A stretch of DNA of 14,983 nt from Flavobacteriaceae bacterium (GTDB lineage: Bacteria; Bacteroidota; Bacteroidia; Flavobacteriales; Flavobacteriaceae), in contig JAQWFV010000035.1 in NCBI GenBank assembly GCA_029238555.1, positions 1 to 14,983 of the forward strand, written 5' to 3'. The notes under the pieces are model-generated. The model was not told where the DNA came from. It searched no databases and saw nothing but the letters and a program-made list of their open reading frames with translations. Made by a program: the position numbers and the translations under genes. Positions within the stretch are counted from its first letter, which is position 1. The number at the start of each line of letters is the position of its first letter. This document shows positions 1 to 7,659 of the stretch, in pieces.

Positions 1-877
1 GTATCACAATTTTAATATTAAAGAAAAAGGTGCAAGCAGCCTGTTTACTTTTACTGTGAGCCCTCCTGAAAAAGACAGTGAAGTTCAGGGCTTATTCGAA
101 GCGGCAACAAAAGAAAGCCAGTTCAATAAAAACATCGTAAATATTAGCTATGACCACATTCCCTCACAAGTAGTTCTTGAGACTTCTAGCACAAAATTTG
201 TGAGACTCAACATACAAAAAAGAGGCAGTCATATAGGATATATTATGGGTGCAGGAGATAAGATTCCTGAAAGTCTGGAAGCTATAGGTTATGTGGTTCA
301 CCAATTAAACCCAGAAAATTTAGGGAGTTTAGACCTTTCTAAATATCAATCCATTATTCTAGGTATTAGGGCTTTGAATGTTATAGATGGTTTGGCACTA
401 AATAAAAATATTCTTGGAGAATATGTGAAAAATGGTGGTGTTTTAATTAGTCAATACAACACAGCGGCCAGGAACTCAGACAATCTTTTTAAATTAGCCC
501 CCTACCCGCTTTACCTATCTAGAGATAGGGTTACCAGAGAAAATGCCCCGGTTAGTTTTATAGATCCCAAGCACCCCTTATTATCTTTTCCCAATAAAAT
601 AGACGCTAAAGATTTTGAGGGATGGGTACAGGAACGTGGATTGTATTTTCCAAACAAATGGGACAAAGCATACCGCCCAATATTGGAAATTAAAGATGGT
701 AATGAAGCGCCTACCCAAGGTAGTTTATTAGTAGCACCATTTGGGAAAGGGCACTTCATATACACAGGCCTGAGTTTCTTTAGAGAATTGCCTGCCGGAG
801 TTCCTGGTGCCTACCGATTGTTTACCAATATGATTTCAATGCCACAAAACATTGAAAAACAATCCCTTAAAAATTAG
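1..877 (+). CDS. LmbE/PIG-L family deacetylase, C-terminal part (5' end outside window)
   Basis: The reading frame is open from base 2 and runs to a TAG at 875-877, so this is the last ~291 residues of a longer protein. The GTG at 56 is internal, because the frame continues upstream of it without a stop. The visible part resembles the C-terminal region of the large (~800-residue) Bacteroidota PIG-L/LmbE deacetylases. It contains a ThuA/class I glutamine-amidotransferase-like alpha/beta domain (around SKYQSIILGIRALNV, then GGVLISQYNTA, and the closing segment GKGHFIYTGLSFFRELP). The catalytic LmbE domain with its zinc ligands would lie upstream and is not visible, so the deacetylase call rests on family resemblance of the C-terminus and on context. 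A sodium:solute symporter gene follows 2 bases after the stop, a pairing I recall from other Flavobacteriia. It suggests coupled hydrolysis and uptake of a sugar-like compound; the substrate is unknown. Confidence 0.75.
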   Translation, partial: YHNFNIKEKGASSLFTFTVSPPEKDSEVQGLFEAATKESQFNKNIVNISYDHIPSQVVLETSSTKFVRLNIQKRGSHIGYIMGAGDKIPESLEAIGYVVHQLNPENLGSLDLSKYQSIILGIRALNVIDGLALNKNILGEYVKNGGVLISQYNTAARNSDNLFKLAPYPLYLSRDRVTRENAPVSFIDPKHPLLSFPNKIDAKDFEGWVQERGLYFPNKWDKAYRPILEIKDGNEAPTQGSLLVAPFGKGHFIYTGLSFFRELPAGVPGAYRLFTNMISMPQNIEKQSLKN

Positions 878-879
878 AT

Positions 880-2577
880 ATGAGTCTATTAGATTGGAGC
901 ATCTTAATTTTTACACTACTTTTTATAGTGGGTTATGGATTATGGAAAACCAAAGGCAGTAAGGATGTAAGGGACTATGTACTTGGCGGAAAAGAGGCCA
1001 ATTGGGCTACAGTAGGCTTGTCTGTCATGGCCACTCAAGCCTCTGCCATAACGTTTCTGTCTACCCCAGGACAGGCCTATCACGACGGAATGGGCTTTGT
1101 ACAATTCTATTTTGGATTACCCTTAGCCATGCTAGTGATTATCCTGGTATTTATTCCTTTATACGATAGGTTACAGGTAGAAACAGCCTACGAATTTTTA
1201 GAGAAACGCTTTAATGGAGAAACCAGAACACTCACCGCACTACTGTTTTTGGTGCAAAGGGGACTCTCCGCTGGAATTACCATCTTTGCACCCGCCATAA
1301 TTCTCTCTGCCGTATTGGGTTGGCCACTCAAACTCTTGGTGTTAATTATAGGAGGCTTAGTGATTCTTTATACGGTAAGTGGGGGAACAAAAGCCGTTAA
1401 CGTCACGCAAAAACAACAAATGTTTGTAATTATGGGCGGTATGTTTGTGGCCTTTTACATGATTGTTTCTGGCCTCCCGGCCGATGTCAATTTCAGTAAA
1501 GCCTTCACCATTGCCGAACAGTCTGGCAAATTAGACGTCTTAGATTTTAGCCTCGATCCCAACAATAGATATACATTTTGGAGCGGTATTACTGGCGGTT
1601 TTTTCTTAGCGCTCTCCTACTTTGGAACTGACCAAAGCCAGGTCCAAAGATACCTTTCTGGAAAATCTAAAAAGGAAAGCCAATTGGGCCTAGTCTTCAA
1701 TGGGATCTTAAAAATTCCCATGCAATTTTTCATTCTAGGGGTTGGGGTAATGGTATTCGTGTTTTTTCAGTTCAATGCCAATCCCATACATTTTAATCCA
1801 GCCGCTCAAAAAGCCATGGAAGCCCCTGAGTACATTGGCCAATACGAATCTCTGAAAACATCCCTTTCTAAGAATCAGTCAGAGCGCGCTACTTGGCAAA
1901 TAAATTATTTAAATGCCTTGGAAGATCATAACACTGAAGTGGCAAATAAGGCCAACTTTATGTTGAAGGACTTGCAAAAAGAAGAAAAGGACCTTAGGAT
2001 TCAAACCAAGACACTCTTAAAAAAAGCAGATCCCTCTATTGCAGAAAATGACAAAGATTACGTATTTATATACTACATCTTACACTATTTACCCAAAGGA
2101 CTTATTGGGCTTTTATTGGCCGTAATTCTCTCTGCAGCCATGTCTTCTACCGCCTCAGAATTAAATGCCTTAGGCACTATAACGAGTATAGATCTTTACC
2201 GACGCTTCGCACCTGTGTCAAAGGACAAAGGCCACTATTTAAAAATGACCAAATGGTTTACTTTTGGATGGGGCATTATAGCCATAGGAATAGCCAGTGT
2301 AGCCAACCTATTTGAAAACCTCATTCAATTGGTCAACATCATTGGATCTATCTTTTACGGCAATGTTTTAGGGATATTTCTGTTGGCATTTTTCTTTAAG
2401 TACATAAAAGGAAAAGCCGTATTCTACGGAGCAATCATTACACAGATATTGGTCATACTTAGCTTTTATATGGACCTCATGTCCTATCTGTGGCTCAATG
2501 TATTGGGTTGTGTGTTGGTCGTAGCATGCGCACATCTGCTGTCTGTTTTTTTTAAGGAAAAACAAACAGCAGCTTAG
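880..2577 (+). CDS. Sodium:solute symporter (SSS/SLC5 family)
   Basis: This is a 565-residue inner-membrane transporter that would use the sodium gradient to import a solute. Many hydrophobic segments span the protein. SSS-family signatures are visible: GGKEANWATVGLSVMATQAS at 36-55 (TM1-2 region), FGTDQSQVQRYLSG at 248-261, and AMSSTASELNALGT at 420-433, the Ser-rich helix that contributes to the sodium site in SSS proteins. A hydrophilic segment of about 90 residues (roughly 300-392), rich in Glu, Lys and Gln and probably helical or coiled-coil, interrupts the membrane region between two transmembrane helices. The ATG follows the deacetylase stop by 2 bases, so the two are almost certainly co-transcribed. 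The 3' end carries a strong inverted repeat. The substrate cannot be read from sequence; the neighbour suggests a product released by the LmbE-type enzyme. Confidence 0.9.
   Translation: MSLLDWSILIFTLLFIVGYGLWKTKGSKDVRDYVLGGKEANWATVGLSVMATQASAITFLSTPGQAYHDGMGFVQFYFGLPLAMLVIILVFIPLYDRLQVETAYEFLEKRFNGETRTLTALLFLVQRGLSAGITIFAPAIILSAVLGWPLKLLVLIIGGLVILYTVSGGTKAVNVTQKQQMFVIMGGMFVAFYMIVSGLPADVNFSKAFTIAEQSGKLDVLDFSLDPNNRYTFWSGITGGFFLALSYFGTDQSQVQRYLSGKSKKESQLGLVFNGILKIPMQFFILGVGVMVFVFFQFNANPIHFNPAAQKAMEAPEYIGQYESLKTSLSKNQSERATWQINYLNALEDHNTEVANKANFMLKDLQKEEKDLRIQTKTLLKKADPSIAENDKDYVFIYYILHYLPKGLIGLLLAVILSAAMSSTASELNALGTITSIDLYRRFAPVSKDKGHYLKMTKWFTFGWGIIAIGIASVANLFENLIQLVNIIGSIFYGNVLGIFLLAFFFKYIKGKAVFYGAIITQILVILSFYMDLMSYLWLNVLGCVLVVACAHLLSVFFKEKQTAA
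2536..2572. terminator. 15-bp inverted repeat at convergent gene ends, candidate bidirectional terminator
   Basis: The left arm CTGCTGTCTGTTTTT (2536-2550) and right arm AAAAACAAACAGCAG (2558-2572) pair over 15 positions with one mismatch (C against A), leaving a 7-base loop. The repeat lies in the last codons of the symporter gene, just before its stop at 2575-2577, and only 18 bases beyond the stop codon of the convergent DUF2911 gene. The position suits a shared terminator for both strands. No separate U-tract follows the stem on either side; the T-run sits in the stem apex, so classical intrinsic termination is not assured. Confidence 0.45.
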
Positions 2578-2590
2578 CACGCTAGACTAA

Positions 2591-3433
2591 TTATTTACGC
2601 CATTCTGCCAATGAATCTGTGTTCATTTTTACATAATCCATATTATTGGCCTCCACAGCTCCAGCCAAAGAAGCCTCTGCAGCTGCTATAGCTTTTTTGA
2701 CCATACCAGCTTTAGCATATAATAAAGACTGTTGTCTCAATTGCCAAAAAGCAGGTTTTTCAATCTGTGCCATGGCAGTGTCCATATATGCCAAAGCTTG
2801 TTTTAGATCCTTATCTGCAGATAATAAATACACTGCAGCAGTATAGTAATCATTTGCAGTGGGCGCTTGATTTAATGTCTTTTCAATGGAGTTCATCACC
2901 ATCTGATCCGTGGGAACACTAAATGGCACTGCCAATAGCGTATTTTCCCAGTGAATTTCTAGATAGGCCCCGTTAAGGGAAATTTCATTAATGTTCATTG
3001 AAAAAGAAGTCATGGTTCTTTCTGTTTGCTGAGGAATTATTGTAGCTGTAGCCACAACTAATGATGTATCCCAAACAGCTGGCGCACCCCAATTATCGTT
3101 TTTACGGTATAAAAATACCTCCCATTGGCTTGGAGCTGGCTTAGTAAATACAGCATAAGTTCCCGCTTCTAGTGTAGTCCCACCAAATTCAAAAGGAGTA
3201 TTCACAGCAAAAGTACTGTTTGCATTGGCGCCTGTTCTCCATATGGCATTATAAGGAACTAAATTACCCATGACTTTTCTTCCCCTCATGGCAGGTCTGG
3301 AATAATTCAGGGTCACCTCACTTAAGCCAACGGTTTGATTAAGGCTTACTGAAGGACTTGGCTGCGGTGCAACGATTTGAGAAAACCCTTCAAGAGAGGT
3401 AATCATCAATAATAAAAGGAGTATTCTTTTCAT
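2591..3433 (-). CDS. Secreted DUF2911 domain protein with C-terminal helical (TPR-like) repeats
   Basis: The protein has 280 residues. A signal peptide (MKRILLLLLMITSLEGFSQ) is followed by a DUF2911 domain at about 20-175, with the typical stretches VTLNYSRPAMRGRKVMG, WRTGANANSTF and LEAGTYAVFTKP. The last ~90 residues (from about 190) are alpha-helical and TPR-like, with repeated Ala/Leu/Tyr spacing. The frame extends 12 codons upstream to an ATG at 3469, but I choose 3433. The signal peptide begins there, and a TAnnTTTG promoter element at 3467-3474 overlaps the upstream ATG, so that codon would not be transcribed. DUF2911 is common in Bacteroidota and has no assigned biochemical role. The product is probably periplasmic or on the cell envelope. 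The gene is transcribed divergently from the photolyase cluster and convergently to the symporter. Confidence 0.88.
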   Translation of the reverse strand: MKRILLLLLMITSLEGFSQIVAPQPSPSVSLNQTVGLSEVTLNYSRPAMRGRKVMGNLVPYNAIWRTGANANSTFAVNTPFEFGGTTLEAGTYAVFTKPAPSQWEVFLYRKNDNWGAPAVWDTSLVVATATIIPQQTERTMTSFSMNINEISLNGAYLEIHWENTLLAVPFSVPTDQMVMNSIEKTLNQAPTANDYYTAAVYLLSADKDLKQALAYMDTAMAQIEKPAFWQLRQQSLLYAKAGMVKKAIAAAEASLAGAVEANNMDYVKMNTDSLAEWRK

Positions 3434-3466
3434 GATATTATATTTATGTTCAATCCAAATGATTGT

Positions 3467-3474
3467 CAAAGATA
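3467..3474 (-). promoter_or_regulatory. Putative -7 promoter element (TATCTTTG) of the DUF2911 gene
   Basis: On the minus strand the octamer TATCTTTG is an exact match to the Bacteroidota -7 consensus TAnnTTTG. It lies 33 bases upstream of the ATG at 3433, giving an expected leader of about 25-30 bases. I do not see a convincing -33 TTTG at the usual distance. Confidence 0.5.
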
Positions 3475-3541
3475 GCGATAAACGAAGGAATAAATAGCTG
3501 AAAATGTTTAACGTAAATTACTTTATAGTTAAACAAAATTG

Positions 3542-3549
3542 TATCTTTG
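3542..3549 (+). promoter_or_regulatory. Putative -7 promoter element (TATCTTTG) of the photolyase cluster
   Basis: TATCTTTG matches TAnnTTTG exactly and lies 21 bases upstream of the ATG at 3571, so the leader would be about 15 bases. It is the same octamer as the one serving the divergent DUF2911 gene. A -33 TTTG is not evident; only TTTA is found near the expected position. No comparable element precedes the downstream genes of the cluster, so this may drive all four. Confidence 0.5.
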
Positions 3550-3570
3550 TTTTAAACATATTTTAGACCT

Positions 3571-4065
3571 ATGCAATTATACCAATTACACGCAAAACAA
3601 TGTATTAAAACGGATATACAGACTGCTTGGGAATTCTTGTCAGACCCTAAAAACCTTCAGAGAATTACGCCTGAAGCCATGGGGTTTAACATCCTAGCTG
3701 GTGCAGACAGAAAAATGTTTCCAGGCCAAGTCATTCATTACACCGTAAGCCCTTTTCCAGGAGTTACCACCAAATGGGTCACTGAGATAACACATGTAGA
3801 AAACGGAAAGTACTTTGTAGACGAACAACGTTTTGGCCCTTACGCTTTATGGCACCACAAACATTTTATTAAAGAAATTGAGGGCGGTGTAGAAATGGAA
3901 GATATAATTGATTACAAAATTCCTTTTGGAATTTTAGGTCAAATGGTGCACCCCATCTTAGTTAAGCCTCAGTTAAAAAAGATATTTGCACACAGAGAAA
4001 AAGCACTTAAAGAATTATTTGGTCAATTACCTACCCCAACAACCCTAAGTTTAAAAAAGATTTAA
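3571..4065 (+). CDS. SRPBCC (START/Bet v1-like) family protein
   Basis: This 164-residue protein begins with the typical SRPBCC pattern of polyketide-cyclase/START-like proteins: an early beta strand, then AWEFLSDPKNLQRITPEAMGF at about 20-40, and beta strands continuing through MEDIIDYKIPFGILG to a long C-terminal helix (from about 135) ending in HREKALKELF. This fold makes a deep hydrophobic pocket for a small molecule or lipid; the ligand is unknown. It has no signal peptide, so it is probably cytoplasmic. It is the first gene of a compact unit with an SDR (2 bases downstream) and two photolyase-family genes. I recall this neighbourhood from other marine flavobacteria, but the role of the SRPBCC protein there is not established. 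Confidence 0.85.
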   Translation: MQLYQLHAKQCIKTDIQTAWEFLSDPKNLQRITPEAMGFNILAGADRKMFPGQVIHYTVSPFPGVTTKWVTEITHVENGKYFVDEQRFGPYALWHHKHFIKEIEGGVEMEDIIDYKIPFGILGQMVHPILVKPQLKKIFAHREKALKELFGQLPTPTTLSLKKI

Positions 4066-4067
4066 TT

Positions 4068-4757
4068 ATGAAAAATATTGTTATTATAGGAGGCTCTCAT
4101 GGCATTGGACTTGAAACAGTAAAAATATTGTCTCAAGACCACCAAATACATTTATTCTCAAGAACTGCTCCAGAAGTTTCATTGCCACATGTAAACCACA
4201 ACGTATTTGATGTGCTTACAGACGCCTTTCCTATAGACCAAATCAATACACCCATAGATGGATTTGTATACTGTCCGGGCTCAATAAACTTAAAACCGCT
4301 TAAAATGCTTTCTAACGAAGCATTCAGAGCAGACATGGAAATAAATTTCTTTGCTATGTTACCTATTGTTCAGGCCATTATGCCAAAAATGAACGAAGGA
4401 AGTAGTATGGTATTTTACAGCACTGTAGCAGTAGCTATGGGTATGCCCTTTCATGCCAGTATAGCAGCTGCTAAAGGAGCTGTTGAAGGTTTTGTGAAGT
4501 CTATTGCCGCAGAGAATGCACCTAAGCTAAGGGTGAATTGTATTGCACCATCATTAACCAATACCCCATTGGCTGGACGTTTATTAAACAACGATAAGAA
4601 AAAAGAGATGATGGATGCAAGGCACCCTTTAAAAAGAGTGGGTACAGCCAATGATATTGCTGAAATGACTGCATTTTTACTCTCAGACAAAAGTAGCTGG
4701 ATGAGTGGACAAATCATTGGATTAGACGGTGGAATGGGTAGTTTAAACGTACATTAG
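4068..4757 (+). CDS. SDR-family oxidoreductase-like protein lacking the catalytic Tyr
   Basis: This is a 229-residue Rossmann-fold protein of the short-chain dehydrogenase/reductase family. The N-terminal nucleotide-binding motif is GGSHGIG (8-14), a variant of TGxxxGxG. Asn93 (EINFFA) matches the structural Asn of classical SDRs, and Ser118 or Thr119 in FYSTVAV matches the catalytic Ser region. The expected YxxxK is IAAAK, with Ile132 (codon ATA at 4461-4463) where the proton-donating Tyr should be and Lys136 retained. The C-terminal RVNCIAPSLTNTPLA and SGQIIGLDGGMG segments are typical SDR. The fold and probably the cofactor site are intact, but ordinary hydride-transfer catalysis is doubtful. 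It lies 2 bases after the SRPBCC gene and 42 bases before the photolyase, with no recognisable promoter in that gap. Confidence 0.88.
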   Translation: MKNIVIIGGSHGIGLETVKILSQDHQIHLFSRTAPEVSLPHVNHNVFDVLTDAFPIDQINTPIDGFVYCPGSINLKPLKMLSNEAFRADMEINFFAMLPIVQAIMPKMNEGSSMVFYSTVAVAMGMPFHASIAAAKGAVEGFVKSIAAENAPKLRVNCIAPSLTNTPLAGRLLNNDKKKEMMDARHPLKRVGTANDIAEMTAFLLSDKSSWMSGQIIGLDGGMGSLNVH

Positions 4758-4799
4758 TAAGCGTAGAATAAAAATATTATTAGCACAACTAATATATCT

Positions 4800-6116
4800 A
4801 TGAAGGAAGAAATTGTCATTTTTTGGTATAGAAGGGACTTGAGGTATAATGACAACAGGGCATTATCTAAAGCGCTTTTAAGTGGGAAAAAAGTGCTACC
4901 TATCTTTATTTTCGATACTGACATTTTAGACATGCTTCCGGATAAAGACCCTAGACTTCAATTCATTGTTCAACAGCTAGAACAAATAAACCAGCATTTT
5001 AAAACGTCTTTTCAATCTGGAGTGCAATCCTACCACAACAAACCATTAGAGGTTTTTAAATCATTAATAAACACCTCTCATGATTTTAAAGTGTGTGGGG
5101 TGTACACCAATGAAGACTATGAGCCCTACGCAATACAAAGAGATTTAGAGGTTAAAAACTATTTAGCCACTAAATCAGTTGATTTTCATGCCTTCAAAGA
5201 CCAGGTTATTTTTGAAAAAGATCAGGTTACTAAAGAAGACGGTACACCTTATGTAGTATACACGCCTTACAAGAATAAATGGTTAAGTATTTTTGAACAG
5301 CAACATCCCCAAGGATTTCAAGCGCTAGACATGCCGCTTGAAAACCTCTACAAAATAAATACCAGCCTTCACGATATGAAAGCCTTAGGCTATTCTGAGG
5401 CAGACATTGAGGTCCCAAATTATTCGGTTAGTGCAGCGCTCATAGAAGCGTATGAGGCGAAGAGGAATTTCCCGAGTATAGAAAACGGCACCTCTAAATT
5501 AGGCCCTCATCTTAGGTTTGGTACGGTATCTGTTAGGGCCCTTGTTCAAAAAGCCAAAGCACAAAAGAATCAAGTATTCTTGAGTGAACTCATTTGGAGG
5601 GAATTTTTTATGCAAATATTATGGCATTTTCCCCACACACCTACAAAGGCATTTAAACCTGCTTATGACCGTATTGAATGGAGAAATAATACAGTAGAAT
5701 TTGAGCGCTGGAAAAATGGTACAACAGGCTATCCTTTGGTAGATGCTGGAATGAGAGAACTCAATGCTACTGGAACTATGCACAACAGGGTTCGCATGCT
5801 CGTGGCTAGTTTTCTTTGCAAACACTTATTGATTGATTGGAGGTGGGGCGAAGCTTATTTTGCAGAAAAATTATTGGATTTTGAATTGGCCAGTAATGTC
5901 GGAAACTGGCAATGGGCTGCTGGTTCTGGTGTAGACGCTGCCCCCTATTTTAGAATTTTCAACCCCACCACCCAGATAGACAAATTTGACAAACAGCATA
6001 TTTACCTAAAAAAATGGGTGTCAGATTTAGGTGAAATCACCTATCCTAGTCCAATGGTAGACCATAAAATGGCCCGAGAAAGGTGTCTTGACACTTATAA
6101 AAAAGCTTTGGCTTAA
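4800..6116 (+). CDS. phrB: Class I cyclobutane pyrimidine dimer (CPD) photolyase
   Basis: This 438-residue cytoplasmic flavoenzyme is predicted to split UV-induced pyrimidine dimers using blue light. The N-terminal antenna domain starts [15 protein letters not shown] (8-22). Glu108 in NEDYEPY matches the E. coli residue that contacts the folate antenna. Aligned by eye with E. coli PhrB, all key residues are kept: Glu263 (E274) and Trp266 (W277) in ELIWREF, Asn329 (N341) in MHNR, Asn366 (N378) near the flavin, Trp372 (W384) at the dimer, and the electron-transfer triad Trp370/Trp347/Trp294 (W382/W359/W306). [20 protein letters not shown] is the classical C-terminal flavin motif. A role in direct DNA repair is therefore well supported. 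The paralogue gene starts 2 bases after its stop. Confidence 0.93.
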   Translation: MKEEIVIFWYRRDLRYNDNRALSKALLSGKKVLPIFIFDTDILDMLPDKDPRLQFIVQQLEQINQHFKTSFQSGVQSYHNKPLEVFKSLINTSHDFKVCGVYTNEDYEPYAIQRDLEVKNYLATKSVDFHAFKDQVIFEKDQVTKEDGTPYVVYTPYKNKWLSIFEQQHPQGFQALDMPLENLYKINTSLHDMKALGYSEADIEVPNYSVSAALIEAYEAKRNFPSIENGTSKLGPHLRFGTVSVRALVQKAKAQKNQVFLSELIWREFFMQILWHFPHTPTKAFKPAYDRIEWRNNTVEFERWKNGTTGYPLVDAGMRELNATGTMHNRVRMLVASFLCKHLLIDWRWGEAYFAEKLLDFELASNVGNWQWAAGSGVDAAPYFRIFNPTTQIDKFDKQHIYLKKWVSDLGEITYPSPMVDHKMARERCLDTYKKALA

Positions 6117-6118
6117 AA

Positions 6119-7594
6119 ATGGTTGTAGTTTGGTTTAAAAGAGATTTAAGACTAGAAGATCACGAACCACTCACTAAAGCTTTGGCCAGTGGAGAAAAGG
6201 TACTACTACTCTACTCTTTTGAATCATTTTGGACTCAAGATCCGCATTACAGCAAATTGCACATAGATTTTATTCAAGAAGGATTAGAAGCCATACAATT
6301 AAAGCTAAAGGAATACGGGTCTAAAATTTTAATCCTTTCAGATTATATCCCAGAAATTCTTGAAAAAATTCATTCCCAAGAGCCTATCACAGCCTTATAT
6401 TCTCATATGGAAGCGGGAATGGATATTACTTACACAAGAGATAAGGCAGTAAAAAAATGGTGCACTAAAAACAGTGTTCATTGGCATGAATTTGCCCAAA
6501 ATGGTTTATGGAGGGCGCTAAAGAACCGTCAAAAATGGCGGGAGCACTGGATTAGTCAAATGAAAGCACCCATTCACACCCCCAGCTTTCTTCCAGGCAC
6601 CTATTATAGCTCAAAAGAAATAGATCAATTAAGTGCCGTGCTAGAACTAACTCCTTTAGAGTTAAACATTCATCATAAAACAGGCATTCAAATTGGGGGA
6701 AGTTTAAATGGATGGAAATACTTGCATAGTTTTATCACCAAACGAATTAGTGGGTACCAAAAGTATTATTCTAAGCCATTAGAATCTAGACTTCATAGTG
6801 GTCGAATTTCTCCCTATCTGTCTTGGGGAATGCTCTCTACCAAACAAGTACTTCAGTATGTTACTCAAAATCAAAAACAAGTGGGTAATAAACGAAATCT
6901 CAATGGCTTTTTATCTCGATTGAGCTGGCAGGCACATTTTATTCAGAAATTTGAAATGGAGCCTAGTATTGAGTTTGACGCAGTGAACAAAGGCTATGCA
7001 ACGCTTAATAAGACGGTAAATCCTTCCTATCAATTAGCTTGGCAACAAGGTAAAACAGGAGTGCCTATGGTAGACGCTGCCATGAGATGTCTGGTTCAAA
7101 CGGGTTTTGTAAATTTTAGACTCAGGGCCATGTTAGCCTCTTTCTTTACCCATTTACTCTGGCAACCCTGGCAAGACTGCTCGCCACATTTAGCGCAACA
7201 CTTTTTAGATTTTGAACCAGGAATTCATTTTCCCCAACTTCAAATGCAAGCGGGTGAAACAGGGATAAATACCATTAGAATATACAACCCAGTTAAAAAT
7301 GGATTGGACCATGATCCTAAGGGCATTTTTATAAAGAAATGGGTGCCAGAATTGGCTTTAATACCGGAAGCTTATGTGCATGAGCCATGGAAAATGCCTC
7401 CATTAGAAGCAGCTTTTTTAAATTTTACATTGGGTAGCGACTATCCAGCACCTATTATAGATCTCGAAAAGAGTAGAAAGCATGCAGCAGACCAGTTGTG
7501 GGGATTAAGAAAAACGAATCTGGTCAAATTAGAAGGGAAAAGAATTTTAAGCACACATGTGGTCCCTAAAAAGCCCCGTAAAAAAACAAGCTAA
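6119..7594 (+). CDS. Divergent photolyase/cryptochrome family protein (FAD-binding)
   Basis: The protein has 491 residues. The N-terminal antenna-type domain starts [16 protein letters not shown], and the flavin domain contains [18 protein letters not shown] (223-240), [17 protein letters not shown] and [18 protein letters not shown]. By eye against E. coli PhrB, lesion-contact residues are replaced: E274 by Arg267, N341 by Phe333 and W384 by Met376, with W277 kept as Trp270. N378 near the flavin N5 is His370. In the Trp triad W382 is Leu374 and W306 has no Trp counterpart (around 295-300), while W359 is kept as Trp351. It is therefore unlikely to be an ordinary CPD photolyase, and the C-terminal [20 protein letters not shown] block differs from DASH proteins too. 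It could be a photoreceptor, a photolyase with another lesion preference, or a partner of the upstream enzyme. The basic C-terminus (PKKPRKKTS) could contact nucleic acid. Confidence 0.85.
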   Translation: MVVVWFKRDLRLEDHEPLTKALASGEKVLLLYSFESFWTQDPHYSKLHIDFIQEGLEAIQLKLKEYGSKILILSDYIPEILEKIHSQEPITALYSHMEAGMDITYTRDKAVKKWCTKNSVHWHEFAQNGLWRALKNRQKWREHWISQMKAPIHTPSFLPGTYYSSKEIDQLSAVLELTPLELNIHHKTGIQIGGSLNGWKYLHSFITKRISGYQKYYSKPLESRLHSGRISPYLSWGMLSTKQVLQYVTQNQKQVGNKRNLNGFLSRLSWQAHFIQKFEMEPSIEFDAVNKGYATLNKTVNPSYQLAWQQGKTGVPMVDAAMRCLVQTGFVNFRLRAMLASFFTHLLWQPWQDCSPHLAQHFLDFEPGIHFPQLQMQAGETGINTIRIYNPVKNGLDHDPKGIFIKKWVPELALIPEAYVHEPWKMPPLEAAFLNFTLGSDYPAPIIDLEKSRKHAADQLWGLRKTNLVKLEGKRILSTHVVPKKPRKKTS

Positions 7595-7628
7595 GTTAAA
7601 CTTTTACAATAAGGTATTTTTTGTAACT

Positions 7629-7636
7629 TACTTTTG
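7629..7636 (+). promoter_or_regulatory. Putative -7 promoter element (TACTTTTG) of the M20 amidohydrolase gene
   Basis: TACTTTTG matches the Bacteroidota TAnnTTTG consensus and ends 23 bases before the ATG at 7660. It sits in the 65-base gap after the photolyase cluster, which suggests that the amidohydrolase starts a separate transcript. A clear -33 element at normal spacing is not visible. Confidence 0.5.
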
Positions 7637-7659
7637 TAATAAATAACAACCAAACAACC

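Noticed and set aside
56..58. GTG as the start of the first gene
   Set aside because: The frame is open upstream to the window edge, and the protein matches only the C-terminal part of a much larger family.
2646..2846. Plus-strand open frame of 66 codons inside the DUF2911 gene
   Set aside because: It lies wholly antisense to a well-supported signal-peptide protein and shows no recognisable domain; it is a shadow frame.
3434..3469. Upstream ATG extension of the DUF2911 protein
   Set aside because: It would place 12 charged and polar residues ahead of a clear signal peptide, and the ATG overlaps an exact -7 promoter element, so it is probably not transcribed.
4800..7594. Classifying the second photolyase as cryptochrome DASH
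   Set aside because: I could not see DASH-specific features, and the C-terminal flavin block differs from the DASH type, so a specific subclass is left open.
7595..7628. Inverted TTACAA/TTGTAA pairing between the photolyase cluster and the M20 gene
   Set aside because: A 6-base AT-rich stem with an 11-base loop is expected by chance in DNA of this composition and gives no stable terminator.
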